Source of the DNA: JBOGOC01 sp050747525
GTDB lineage: Bacteria > Acidobacteriota > Polarisedimenticolia > JACPZX01 > DASXTC01
Reading direction: 5' to 3'
NCBI GenBank assembly: GCA_050747525.1
Contig: JBOGOC010000047.1
Coordinates: forward strand, 1-47,831
DNA length: 47,831 nucleotides
The translations under genes and the position numbers were made by a program. The notes under the pieces were generated by a model. The model was not told the DNA's origin and did no database searches. It worked only from the letters and a program-made list of their open reading frames with translations. Shown piece after piece: positions 19,581 through 27,467 of this stretch. The number at the start of each line of letters is the position of its first letter. The first letter of the stretch is position 1.

Positions 19581-19808
19581 TCATTGCTTGTGCTTCGCGA
19601 CGGCCCGCTGAATTGAAGGCCAGATCATGGCCTGCGCCACGATGACCTGCTTGCCGTTGAACGTGACCGCGGGAGACCCATAGAGCCTGTAGCCGAGCGC
19701 GAGCGCCTCGCTGACGCGGTGACAGAAAACGGCATCGTCCGGTCCCGTCAGAATACGATAAGTCGGTAAGCCGCTGGGGGGGGCGTCGGTGGAGCGTCGC
19801 TTTGCCAT
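19581..19808 (-). CDS. DUF1737 domain protein
   Basis: A 75-residue protein with the DUF1737 signature: YRILTGPDDAVFCHRVSEAL, then GYRLYGSPAVTFNGKQVIVA and QAMIW. These small cytoplasmic proteins are widespread, often follow unrelated enzymes, and have no known function. The N-terminus is basic (MAKRRSTD). It heads a group with the membrane protein and the P1 peptidase. Confidence 0.85.
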   Translation of the reverse strand: MAKRRSTDAPPSGLPTYRILTGPDDAVFCHRVSEALALGYRLYGSPAVTFNGKQVIVAQAMIWPSIQRAVAKHKQ

Positions 19809-19860
19809 AGTCCGGGTAATTAGGCACGATCAACGGCTGAATGCAAGCCTTCCGGTCCGG

Positions 19861-20144
19861 CTAGACCTCGCCGTCGAGTGCCATCAGGCCGCGCCGCAGA
19901 GCTTCGTCGAACCGTTGCTCGAGATGCTGGTTGGAGTGGTGCCTGTGTCTTCAACGGTGTCATGGAGAAGCGCGGCAACAAGCACCTTCACGTCTGTGAT
20001 ACCGCCGACATTGGCGACGAGGTCCGCGACTTCGAGGGGGTGGTTGATGTAGGGGGAGGCAGCCTTTCCCTTGCGCCGCTGGTGCCGATGCTTCACAGCG
20101 GAAAACCGGGCAGCCTGCAGGAGAAGCGCTACATTGTCGCTCAC
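19861..20144 (-). pseudogene. HD hydrolase related to MESH1/SpoT, frameshifted and short
   Basis: The GTG-started frame gives KHRHQRRKGKAASPYINHPL, then EVADLVANV and LVAALLHDTVEDTGTTP. These are the HD and ED motifs of the RelA/SpoT-type ppGpp hydrolase domain (small, MESH1-like). After TTP the frame becomes unrelated, and a second frame continues with LEQRFDEALRRGLMALDGEV and a TAG at 19861. Adding one base would join them into 94 residues, still about half the usual length of roughly 180. So it is both frameshifted and truncated. An intact enzyme would remove pyrophosphate from (p)ppGpp or a related nucleotide. Confidence 0.7.
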
Positions 20145-20162
20145 GCCGTTTATCCCGTAACA

Positions 20163-20450
20163 TCACGGCCGATAGGGCACGTCGGAGCGAGGCGCGTCGG
20201 GCGCCTGCTCGTCCAGAGACTGGCGGTACCGCACGCACCCGCGGAGGAACTCGGGCCACGAAGGGACCGTCGGCACCGGGTCGGTCCTTTCCGGAAGCAG
20301 ACCCCAGAGCGCCGGGTGATGCCAGCACAGCTCGTGCCCGGAGCTGTCCCGATGCGCCCGGATCCCCGCTCGCAGCCTCCGCACCTCTTCCAGCAGCTCA
20401 TCCCTGGTCATCGACTCCAGGTCATCGTCCACGACATCTCCGTCAGGCAC
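20163..20450 (-). CDS. Conserved hypothetical protein
   Basis: A 95-residue protein with a helical start (TRDELLEEVRRLRAGIRAHR) followed by a conserved-looking block (GHELCWHHPALWGLLPE and WPEFLRGCVRYRQSLDEQ). I recognise this as a recurring small conserved hypothetical in diverse bacteria, with no known function. It starts 19 bp after the stop of the methyltransferase gene and is probably co-transcribed with it. Confidence 0.7.
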   Translation of the reverse strand: MPDGDVVDDDLESMTRDELLEEVRRLRAGIRAHRDSSGHELCWHHPALWGLLPERTDPVPTVPSWPEFLRGCVRYRQSLDEQAPDAPRSDVPYRP

Positions 20451-20469
20451 CGGCCTGCAGTACCCCGGT

Positions 20470-21276
20470 TCAACGGGCGATCGTCACGCGCAGGAAGGTT
20501 GCCGGAATGGAGGTTCCATCCTTGCTCTGATTCCGGCTCGTGAACAGATCCACCAGCTCTTTCTGGAGATCGGCGGCCCGGCCGTTCTTCTCTGCGGCCT
20601 CGAAGGCATTCATGGTCGGCCCGTAGTACTTGCGGAATTCATCCACGAACGCCGACGGTGTGCCGCGATAGTTGAAGGTGAAGGTGTCGCGCGCGAAGGA
20701 AATCTTCTCCGCGGGGATCCCCGCGGCGCCGAAGCGCTCGGTCACATGGCTCTCCACTCCCCAGGTCATGGGGCTCACGAACCCCTCCGGGGGCGGGGGC
20801 GTGTAGCTCGCGCTGATCCTCAGAATCTGCGCCACGAGCGTCGGATCGTTGGGGATCCAGTTCCCCATGACGATGCGCCCCCCCGGTTTGGTGACGCGCA
20901 CCATCTCCTTGGCCACATCGAACGGCTTCGGAGCGAACATCGCCCCGAAGATGCTGACGACCAGGTCGAACGCCCGGTCCGGCACCTCCGGCATGCTGGA
21001 CGCGTCCCCCTCCTGGAATCGGAGGTTCGCCAGGCCCTGCGCCTCGGCCCGCTTCCTGCCGGCCTCCACCAGGTTGAGCGCGATGTCGACCCCCAGCACG
21101 TCCGCCCCCAGCTTCGCCGCCGGCAGCGCCGTGGTCCCATCGCCGCATCCGAGATCCAGGACCTGAAGCCCCCTGGTGATCCCGATGCGCCGCACGAGAT
21201 CCTCCCCGCTTTCGCGCATCGTCTCGGCGATGCGCGTGAAGTCGCCCTTCTCCCAGAGTGCCTTGTTCGGATTCAT
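20470..21276 (-). CDS. Class I SAM-dependent methyltransferase
   Basis: A 268-residue Rossmann-fold methyltransferase of the UbiE/COQ5-like group. Motif I is VLDLGCGDGTTALPAAKLG, the acidic end of strand 2 is GVDIALNL, then FQEGDASSMPE and post-motif VRVTKPGGRIVMGNW. The C-terminal part (about 180-260) is helical and variable, as in small-molecule methyltransferases. The substrate is unknown. The second of two adjacent ATGs (21276) was chosen because GGGAGG lies just upstream at a workable distance. The membrane protein gene lies 16 bp upstream and the conserved hypothetical 19 bp downstream. Confidence 0.85.
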   Translation of the reverse strand: MNPNKALWEKGDFTRIAETMRESGEDLVRRIGITRGLQVLDLGCGDGTTALPAAKLGADVLGVDIALNLVEAGRKRAEAQGLANLRFQEGDASSMPEVPDRAFDLVVSIFGAMFAPKPFDVAKEMVRVTKPGGRIVMGNWIPNDPTLVAQILRISASYTPPPPEGFVSPMTWGVESHVTERFGAAGIPAEKISFARDTFTFNYRGTPSAFVDEFRKYYGPTMNAFEAAEKNGRAADLQKELVDLFTSRNQSKDGTSIPATFLRVTIAR

Positions 21277-21292
21277 CATCCCTCCCATGATG

Positions 21293-21811
21293 TCATCGCT
21301 GCCGTTCCCAGCAGAGATGCTTTGCATCGTCCGTTCCGCCGTCTATCAGCGGCTTGTAGTCGAAGCCTTGGAAGCGCTGCTCGAGCTGGTCCCAGACGCC
21401 GTCCATGCCGTCCGCCTCCGTCGGGAAGGAGCACCCACCACTTTCCCCCTCGAACACCAGCCATTCGTCGGGGAGCCTTGGACCATCCGAGGTGGTCACG
21501 TACCAGATGCGGAGCACGTCCTCCCAGCGGATCGCCTCCCGCTTTCTCTTCGAATGCTCGCACACGATCTCGTCTCTGGTCACCAGGACCTTGTACCCGG
21601 AGGAAAGGTGAGGCTTGGGAAGCCAGGGCTCGACAACGGCGATCAGCCCGCACAAGCCGAAGAATCCCGTCATGACCCAGCCGAGAGACTCGCCGTCGAC
21701 GATCATGAGAACGCCGATGACCGTGAACACGGCGGACACCACCAGGGTGAAGAGCCGGCCCGCACTCCATCGTGCTGTACGCGTGACCTTCGGCGGGGTA
21801 GTACCAGACAC
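21293..21811 (-). CDS. Hypothetical membrane protein
   Basis: A 172-residue protein starting at GTG. Two hydrophobic segments (about 18-40 and 46-66) are followed by a soluble domain with KVLVTRDEIVCEHSKRKRE, WEDVLRIWYVTTSDGPRLPD and a conserved-looking ESGGCSFPTEADG. The soluble part looks like a PH-like or STM3941-like beta domain. The function is unknown. Codons and spacing look normal, and the gene is 16 bp before the methyltransferase. Confidence 0.65.
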   Translation of the reverse strand: MSGTTPPKVTRTARWSAGRLFTLVVSAVFTVIGVLMIVDGESLGWVMTGFFGLCGLIAVVEPWLPKPHLSSGYKVLVTRDEIVCEHSKRKREAIRWEDVLRIWYVTTSDGPRLPDEWLVFEGESGGCSFPTEADGMDGVWDQLEQRFQGFDYKPLIDGGTDDAKHLCWERQR

Positions 21812-21842
21812 GGCGAATCCTACGTCTAACCGCTCACTTCTG

Positions 21843-22346
21843 TCAGGCCTTGCCCCAGCCGGGCAATTGGCTGGCTTGCTTCACCCAACCGGCGAGTTGA
21901 GCTTCGTCGAGCTGATCGTCCTCGCGGATATCGAGGTAGCGCACCTCCTTGTGCTTGGACTCGCCGGGGGGGACAGGACGCAGCGACGTGCCGCGGAAGA
22001 AAGCCACCTTGACGTAGTTCGTGAAGCAATGGAAGTCGAGGAACCAGCCCCGGCCCTCCATGCCATAGAAGGGCGAGTTCCACCTCACGGCCTTGCGCAC
22101 GTTTGGCACGTTGTGCACGATGAGCGCGTCCAGGCGGCGCCCGACGTCGCGTTTCCAGCCCGGCATGGCCGCGATGTAGGCCTGCACGGGGGCCTCGCCG
22201 TCGGCCTTCGCGATCTGAGGGTTGCCGCCTGCGAGGAGTGCCGGCTTCGCGACTTTGCGAGGCTGAGACTTCGATGCCGTCTTGCGCGGCATGGCCGCCT
22301 TGGCGGCGGCCTTCTTTGCGACCTTCGCCGGCTCCTTCTTAGCCAT
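21843..22346 (-). CDS. DUF1801 domain protein with Lys/Ala-rich N-terminus
   Basis: A 167-residue protein. Residues 1-45 are rich in Lys and Ala (KKEPAKVAKKAAAKAAMPRK), like a histone H1-type tail. Residues about 50-165 are a DUF1801 domain (YIAAMPGWKRDVGRRLDALI, VRKAVRWNSPFYGMEG, FTNYVKVAFFRG). DUF1801 belongs to the YdhG/YjbR-like fold, a small cytoplasmic domain of unknown function often found near toxin-resistance or glyoxalase genes. The basic tail suggests nucleic-acid contact, which is inference only. Confidence 0.85.
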   Translation of the reverse strand: MAKKEPAKVAKKAAAKAAMPRKTASKSQPRKVAKPALLAGGNPQIAKADGEAPVQAYIAAMPGWKRDVGRRLDALIVHNVPNVRKAVRWNSPFYGMEGRGWFLDFHCFTNYVKVAFFRGTSLRPVPPGESKHKEVRYLDIREDDQLDEAQLAGWVKQASQLPGWGKA

Positions 22347-22353
22347 GCTGAAT

Positions 22354-22491
22354 TCACGCTCCCACGAAAGCGCTTCTCGGTGAGGAAATGGCGAACCCCA
22401 ACAGGGGGTGGATGTACTCTACGACATCGCCCTCATGCTCTTCGAATACAGCACTGTTTTTGTGTTTGATATCAAATCCCAAGAGGGGCAT
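22354..22491 (-). CDS. Possible small ORF, in frame after an amber stop
   Basis: A 45-codon frame starting at ATG (MPLLGFDIKHKNSAVFEEHE, then GDVVEYIHPLLGF). It lies in the same frame as the hypothetical gene 22531-22836, downstream of its TAG, with no other stop between. It may be a separate small gene or a piece of that gene cut off by a nonsense change. The bases are more AT-rich than the surroundings. No family is recognised. Confidence 0.25.
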   Translation of the reverse strand: MPLLGFDIKHKNSAVFEEHEGDVVEYIHPLLGFAISSPRSAFVGA

Positions 22492-22530
22492 GAGCTTGTC
22501 GCCACCAGTTTGACTCTCGTAAACCTGCAG

Positions 22531-22836
22531 CTACTTCCATCTCCAGGTGCATAAGCGACCGATCTCTTCGCACAACTCTTCGCTGAACTGTGGATATCGC
22601 TGCCTCGCCCTTTGAGTCGCGAGGTCGCCCAACTGTTGCAGTGATGTCGAGCTCCACGAGTCAGGCAGGTCGGTCAACACATCGAGGAGGATGTCAAGTT
22701 CCAGCTTTAACTCCGGCGCCTCATCACCCACGAGCCGAACAAGTTCCTCGTCGTCCGTCCCCGGCCACGGATCTTTTCGTCTGCCAAGGCTCAAGTACGC
22801 CTCCAACGTCTCCGCGAGTGTGGGTCTATGGGTCAT
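22531..22836 (-). CDS. Hypothetical protein
   Basis: A 101-residue acidic helical protein (RPTLAETLEAYLSLGRRKDP, LVRLVGDEAPELKLELDILL, CEEIGRLCTWRWK). No family is recognised. The start could also be an upstream in-frame ATG at 22848. It ends at TAG, after which the same frame stays open for 56 more codons, so the stop may be premature. Neighbours are an even smaller ORF upstream and the DUF1801 gene downstream. Confidence 0.5.
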   Translation of the reverse strand: MTHRPTLAETLEAYLSLGRRKDPWPGTDDEELVRLVGDEAPELKLELDILLDVLTDLPDSWSSTSLQQLGDLATQRARQRYPQFSEELCEEIGRLCTWRWK

Positions 22837-22933
22837 CTGCCTGCCCAACGCAGAACGTCACCTTGAGGCGGGCCGATGTGAGCCCAGCCAGGAGTGCTTC
22901 CTCCTTCGCGGTGAGCTTGGCTTCGTACAGCAT
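22826..22933 (-). CDS. Possible small protein, 35 residues
   Basis: A short frame from ATG at 22933 reading MLYEAKLTAKEEALLAGLTS then ARLKVTF, ending at TAG inside the start of the next gene. GAGGAG lies upstream but about 14 bp from the ATG, which is long. It overlaps the following gene by a few codons, as in a small leader or coupled pair. Unrecognised, and it may not be translated. Confidence 0.25.
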   Translation of the reverse strand: MLYEAKLTAKEEALLAGLTSARLKVTFCVGQADDP

Positions 22934-23001
22934 CGGTTGCCCAACTCCTCGTGGGGCCTAACGCCCACGCCCACGCGCAGCGGGCGGTAATTAAGACTCG
23001 G

Positions 23002-24267
23002 CTAGGGGCGCGGAGGCGGCTGGTTCGCCTGCACCTGGCCCTTCACGTTCACGATCCGCTGGCTCACCCAGCCTCGTAGACCGGCAAAGTGTGCGGATAC
23101 GGCCTCACCGCTGCCGAAGCCAGCGTACGGATCCTCCGCCAGCGCCAGGGCGACGACCGCCTCCGCGCCGTCGAGAAACCCGTGGAGCGCCGCTTCGGAG
23201 AGCGGGCCATCGAGGAGGCCTGTCATGATCGCGTTGTACTGCGTGCGAAACGCCGGGTGGTTCAGGATCACGCGCTGGTATTCCGTCTGACTGATCCCCT
23301 TCCGTGCCTTCTTGGCGTAGATATTTGCCGTGATGTCGGTGATCGCGGCGTCCAGGTCCCACATCAGATACAGCCGTTTGCGCTCGGGGAAGAGGTTCGT
23401 ATTGAAGTCGATGTGCCGGAAGTTCTTGCCGTGGGTGAACAGCGCGTCGCCGTTCGAGGAGAAAGCATCGACGGCCCCCTGCGTCAGCATGCTCGACATG
23501 TCGATGACGTTCGGAAGATCGGTCGCCAGCGTGGCGTCGTCCGGTGTGGGACATGCCCGAGCCTGCTTGGTGCCGACCGTGAAGGGGGCATAGCAGAGCG
23601 CCGTCCACGTCGGGCCGTGGGGCAGGTCGCCGTCCTCGAGCTCGAAGGACCCGGCGCCGAGATCATCGATCTCGTAGAGCCACGACTGTCTCACCCCCTC
23701 CGCAGTGGTTCCCCTGGGCAGTGCACGGTTGCGGAGGAACTGGCTGTCCCGCTCCTCCACGTTGATGTACACGCCGATGTACTGGCCGTTGATGAAGAGA
23801 CGCACCCAGGCCGCAAGACCGGCATGGTAGTCGCTCGGGTAGAAACCCGTTCCGGTGGCCATTTCGTGCAGATTCCAGGCCAGGCCCTCGGAGATGGGAT
23901 CGGTGTCGGCGCCGTTCTCGAGGCTCAGCTTGGTCAGATCGCGCCACCGCTGCCCGCCGACGAACTCGTTGATGTCCACCTTGTACGCGACCTTGATCGG
24001 GTCGGCCTCGGACGGCAGAGCACGGCTCGACTTGCGGCGCACGGAGACGAGCAGCTTGGTGTCCTCCTCTCCAACGGCCCAGAAGAGCGCGGGCACCTCG
24101 ATTTCGTTCGTGGTGTCGTGGCGGATGGTGTCCCAGTCAGCCTGCGCTATCTCCAGGTTGAGGTCGAGCATCTGGAACGGGTTGAAGACATCCACCCAGG
24201 TCTGCGCCTGAGCGGGCACGGAAGCGGAAAGACCGAGCGAGATGAACAGAATCGTCAGATAGCGCAT
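23002..24267 (-). CDS. Exported CotH-type kinase family protein
   Basis: A 421-residue protein with a signal peptide (about 1-21). The CotH pattern is clear: an N-terminal beta part with KVDINEF and LSLENGADTDP, then NGQYIGVYINVEERDSQFL, GKNFRHIDF and the metal-binding LYLMWDLDAAITD, with a helical C-terminal end. CotH proteins are secreted or surface protein kinases with an atypical fold; in Bacillus CotH phosphorylates spore-coat proteins, and bacterial relatives outside Firmicutes are mostly uncharacterised. Here it would act outside the cytoplasm. It lies 98 bp downstream of a glyoxalase-like gene on the same strand. GGAG precedes the ATG. Confidence 0.85.
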   Translation of the reverse strand: MRYLTILFISLGLSASVPAQAQTWVDVFNPFQMLDLNLEIAQADWDTIRHDTTNEIEVPALFWAVGEEDTKLLVSVRRKSSRALPSEADPIKVAYKVDINEFVGGQRWRDLTKLSLENGADTDPISEGLAWNLHEMATGTGFYPSDYHAGLAAWVRLFINGQYIGVYINVEERDSQFLRNRALPRGTTAEGVRQSWLYEIDDLGAGSFELEDGDLPHGPTWTALCYAPFTVGTKQARACPTPDDATLATDLPNVIDMSSMLTQGAVDAFSSNGDALFTHGKNFRHIDFNTNLFPERKRLYLMWDLDAAITDITANIYAKKARKGISQTEYQRVILNHPAFRTQYNAIMTGLLDGPLSEAALHGFLDGAEAVVALALAEDPYAGFGSGEAVSAHFAGLRGWVSQRIVNVKGQVQANQPPPRP

Positions 24268-24365
24268 ACTCCATCTCCCTTCTCAACGCGTCGCCGAGGC
24301 GACACACTGCGCCTAGTTGCCGACAGAACCTCAAAGTTGCCCTGAGAGTTGCGCGTCGCTTGATT

Positions 24366-25133
24366 TCAATAATGAACCACCATCGGAAGATCGGGCTGAA
24401 GGTCCTTGGTGACACCCTGCGTGCCGTTGTCGAGTGTCACGTCGAGCAGCCACTGCCCGCCTACGTCGAACTTCGCAAGCCCATGTCCGGAGATGTAGGA
24501 GGCAGCCGGCGGCAAGCCGTCCGCACCGGGGGCGACGACGCGCAGTCCGGTGAGCCGTCGCGCCCCATTGGGATGCAGGAAGATCGCCCCCTTGGCAGGG
24601 TCCCGCGCAAGAGCCTCGTTCTCCTTCTCATGCGTGCTCTCGGCATGAGACGAGATGGAGAGCGAGACGGCCTGGAAGGCATCCCTCGGCGTCAGCATCT
24701 CGATGAAGGTCCCCTTCTCCATCCAATCGGCGGAAATCCGCCAGGTCGGGAAGGGGAACTCCTTCGGTGTCGCAGGTGTGCGTTCGAAGACGATGCCGAT
24801 CGGAGAGTGCCCGGTCTCGCGCCAGGCCGACTTCTTGCGGAACTTCTCGGCGCCGGCCTGCAAAGCCGGCGAGACCGGGACGGTCGGGTCGGGATAGATG
24901 AGCTCCAGGAAGCCGTTGAGAAGCTCGACCGTCACCGACGCCGTCCCCTGGCCGTCATGCCGGTTGACCGTGGGGGCGACGCGAAACCCTGCCTTCTCGA
25001 AGGCCGTGCGCTCCTGCGCTCCCGTCTTGACCACGATCCAGGCGTGGCTCAGCTTGAGTGGTGGCGCGTCAGTCGCGAAAACCAAGCCGGCGGCCGCGGC
25101 CAACAGCGCTGCGCATGGCAACATGCCCCTCAT
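24366..25133 (-). CDS. Exported glyoxalase-like (VOC) domain protein
   Basis: A 255-residue protein with an N-terminal signal sequence (about 1-20) and a start typical of the glyoxalase-like domain family: LSHAWIVVKTGAQERTAFEK then AGFRVAPTVNRH. It continues with VELLNGFLELIYPDPTV and, late, LSISSHAESTHEKE and LRVVAPGADGLPP. It resembles a two-module VOC fold. The activity is unknown. GGAGTG, beginning at the upstream stop, serves as the ribosome site, so it is probably the last gene of the M28/amidohydrolase/hydrolase operon. Confidence 0.75.
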   Translation of the reverse strand: MRGMLPCAALLAAAAGLVFATDAPPLKLSHAWIVVKTGAQERTAFEKAGFRVAPTVNRHDGQGTASVTVELLNGFLELIYPDPTVPVSPALQAGAEKFRKKSAWRETGHSPIGIVFERTPATPKEFPFPTWRISADWMEKGTFIEMLTPRDAFQAVSLSISSHAESTHEKENEALARDPAKGAIFLHPNGARRLTGLRVVAPGADGLPPAASYISGHGLAKFDVGGQWLLDVTLDNGTQGVTKDLQPDLPMVVHY

Positions 25134-25143
25134 CTGTCACTCC

Positions 25144-26052
25144 TCAGTTCGCAGGACATTCTACACCCTCATCCGGGGCTTCCATCCACGACAACACAGC
25201 ACTCCACACAGGAGATGGCTTCCCCGTGGTCACGTCGCGGAGGGCGTGGTCGGCGTCCGGGAATCGAATCACCGTATGACATGCTGCCGCATCGGGCGGC
25301 AACGCCTTCAGCACTTTGACGGTGGCGAAGACTGGAACACTTTGGTCTCGATCACCGAGAATCCAAAGAGTTGGGACCCGCATGGCCATCAGAACCGGCC
25401 ATGGGTCGTACCCGGGCTCTCCATCGAACGCGCTCACAAGCCTCTCGATCTCCTCACGATCGGTGATTTGCGGTGGACGGTGTCCGTCACCCGTGAGGTC
25501 ACTGTAGAACTGCTCGACGCCGGTCGAGACGGCGGCTCCCGAGAGGATGACCTGGAAGCGAGGTGCCCGGTCGAGGGACTCGGTCGCGAGAGGGATGATC
25601 CAGCTAGCCTGGCTTGCGCCGAAAAAGCCTGCTTGGGCCGGGTCGATCTCGGGTTCTTCCCGCAACCGCGACAGGGCAGCTGCGGCGTCCGCGGCCAGAA
25701 TGCGCAGAGTCGCCTCTGCGCCCACACTCCGGCTCCTCGGATACTCCCCGCCTGACTCGCCGACACCTCGCTTGTCATACGCGAGAACGGCGAAGCCTTC
25801 CCAGACCAGGCGTCGCACGTCACCCATGAGATGCTCGCGCGTGAGCGGGCCGGAACCGTGCACCATCACCATTCCGGTCAATGGTGCGGACCGCCATCGC
25901 GGCAACGACAGGGTCGCGCTGAGGATGACGCCGTCCGGAGCGACGACGTCGAGCGACCGATGGCGCATGTAGAGCGGACGTGACGGGTGAAACACGGCCG
26001 CGCCCGCCATGACTGCGACGGCCACCAGGCCTGCCGCGAGTCGGTAGCTCAT
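25144..26052 (-). CDS. Alpha/beta-hydrolase (acyl-CoA-thioester or esterase type), membrane-anchored or exported
   Basis: A 302-residue hydrolase with a hydrophobic start (about 5-21) that may be a signal anchor. Core motifs are VMVHGSGPLTREHLMG (oxyanion hole), AYDKRGVGESGG, the nucleophile Ser in GFFGASQASWI, the acid Asp in ILGDRDQSVP and the base His in FPDADHALRD. The family covers exported esterases and peptidase-like hydrolases. The ATG at 26052 overlaps the stop of the amidohydrolase gene (ATGA). Its place in a coupled operon with an M28 peptidase and an amidohydrolase suggests stepwise breakdown of a common substrate, which is inference. Confidence 0.88.
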   Translation of the reverse strand: MSYRLAAGLVAVAVMAGAAVFHPSRPLYMRHRSLDVVAPDGVILSATLSLPRWRSAPLTGMVMVHGSGPLTREHLMGDVRRLVWEGFAVLAYDKRGVGESGGEYPRSRSVGAEATLRILAADAAAALSRLREEPEIDPAQAGFFGASQASWIIPLATESLDRAPRFQVILSGAAVSTGVEQFYSDLTGDGHRPPQITDREEIERLVSAFDGEPGYDPWPVLMAMRVPTLWILGDRDQSVPVFATVKVLKALPPDAAACHTVIRFPDADHALRDVTTGKPSPVWSAVLSWMEAPDEGVECPAN

Positions 26053-27467
26053 TTGAGCCGCTTTCGTTTCCTGGCCGACCTGGAAGCGGAAGCCAGCAGT
26101 CCCTTCAGAGCTCCCTTCGAAAAGTAGCGCCCGTCCGACACCACGGCGGCAATCCTTCGTGTGTGCCTGATGTCATCGAGCGGGTTGGCTTCGAGCAGCA
26201 CCAGGTCAGCGAGCTTTCCCGCTTCGATCGTGCCGAGATCTTTCTCTCTCTCCATGAAGCGCGCCGGAGCGATGGTCGCCGCCTGCAAGGCCTCCAGCGG
26301 CGTCAGGCCGGCTTCGGCCAGCAAGGCGAGCTCGTCGTGGAGACTGAAGCCGGGCACGACATGGATCTGCGTCGCGTCCGTCCCCGCCAGGAGCTTCACG
26401 CCGGCACGGTGCATCGCGCCGATGATCTTCAGATGGGTGGGAAAGATCCTTTTCATCTCCGCCATTCTCTGCGGCATGGAGACGCGCGCGCTTTTCAGCT
26501 CCGCCCATTCAGCCTGTAACGTCCGCGGAACGTATTTCAGACGCGGGTCCCTGGCATACTCCTTACGGTCATGAAACGCGTCGGCGTGATGATAGGCCAG
26601 CGTCGGGCAGAACCAGGTGCGGTTCCTGACGAAGATCCGGGACACTCTGGCCAGTTTCCGGCGATCAAGGCTGTCCGCCGCCCTGACGAGGTTCGCGTCG
26701 AGGGCGCAGTACACCAGGGCCGTGAAGTACGGAGTGCAGGTGATGCGCTCGATTTCCAGCACCAGCTCTTTCATCAGCTCGGCTTCGCGCGCCGAGAACG
26801 AGCTTATGAAATCCAGATGCTCGATGCTTCTCTGGCCGGCGCGGGAGGCTTCGCTGGCCGTGACGTCGATCGGGATGTGACCCGCAAACGGTATCCGTTG
26901 CCGCTTCGCTTCATCAGCGATCGCGAAATAGGCCGCGCGCGACAGCAGCGAGTAGACCTTGATGAAATCGCAGCCACGCGCCTTGAAGGTCCTGACCGCC
27001 CGGCGCGCCGCTCTGGCGTCGGCAACCGGGTAGAACCAGACCTGCGTGGGTTTGACTCCATCCAGGATCTGGCTGGACGCCAGCAGGCGGGGCGCGGTGA
27101 GCCTGCCGGCGGCGAACTGCCTGCGCCATTTTCTGACGACCTTGATGTTCACTCCGACTGCACAGTTCTTCATGCAGTCGGTGAACATGTCGCGCACACC
27201 GGTCACGCCGTTGGCGATCATCAAGGGGAAGTGAACGTGGCGTGTTTCGCGCTCCGCGTGCAGATGCCAGTGCATGTCCCACAGACCGGGAATCAGGAAC
27301 TTGCCCCTGGCATCCACGACCCGCGCGTCTTTCGGGAACCTCACCCGCTGGGTCCTGCCGACATCGAGAATCCGGCCGCCGGAGATGACGACCGTCATGC
27401 CGGACTTCGGGCGCGCGCCCACCATGTCGATCACCGTGACGCCGCGAAAGACGAGTGGGCCCGTCAC
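26049..27467 (-). CDS. Amidohydrolase family protein (imidazolonepropionase/prolidase-like)
   Basis: A 472-residue metal-dependent hydrolase. It has an N-terminal beta sandwich (TVVISGGRILDVGRTQ), the metal pair in MHWHLHAE, a lysine in DFIKVYSLLS, histidines in GHIPIDV and SIEHLDF, the catalytic Asp in LLAGTDATQ, and a C-terminal sandwich with GTIEAGKLADLVLLEANPL. Relatives act on dipeptides (prolidases) or cyclic amides. I placed the start at the GTG at 27467, which overlaps the M28 stop as GTGA; the open frame extends further upstream but does not match the family. A Lys/Arg-rich tail closes the protein. Confidence 0.85.
   Translation of the reverse strand: MTGPLVFRGVTVIDMVGARPKSGMTVVISGGRILDVGRTQRVRFPKDARVVDARGKFLIPGLWDMHWHLHAERETRHVHFPLMIANGVTGVRDMFTDCMKNCAVGVNIKVVRKWRRQFAAGRLTAPRLLASSQILDGVKPTQVWFYPVADARAARRAVRTFKARGCDFIKVYSLLSRAAYFAIADEAKRQRIPFAGHIPIDVTASEASRAGQRSIEHLDFISSFSAREAELMKELVLEIERITCTPYFTALVYCALDANLVRAADSLDRRKLARVSRIFVRNRTWFCPTLAYHHADAFHDRKEYARDPRLKYVPRTLQAEWAELKSARVSMPQRMAEMKRIFPTHLKIIGAMHRAGVKLLAGTDATQIHVVPGFSLHDELALLAEAGLTPLEALQAATIAPARFMEREKDLGTIEAGKLADLVLLEANPLDDIRHTRRIAAVVSDGRYFSKGALKGLLASASRSARKRKRLK

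Noticed and set aside
21826..21843. GTTAGAC as another attC core between DUF1801 and the membrane gene
   Set aside because: The seven-base pattern is degenerate and expected many times by chance in this length; no paired core lies in the 31-bp gap.
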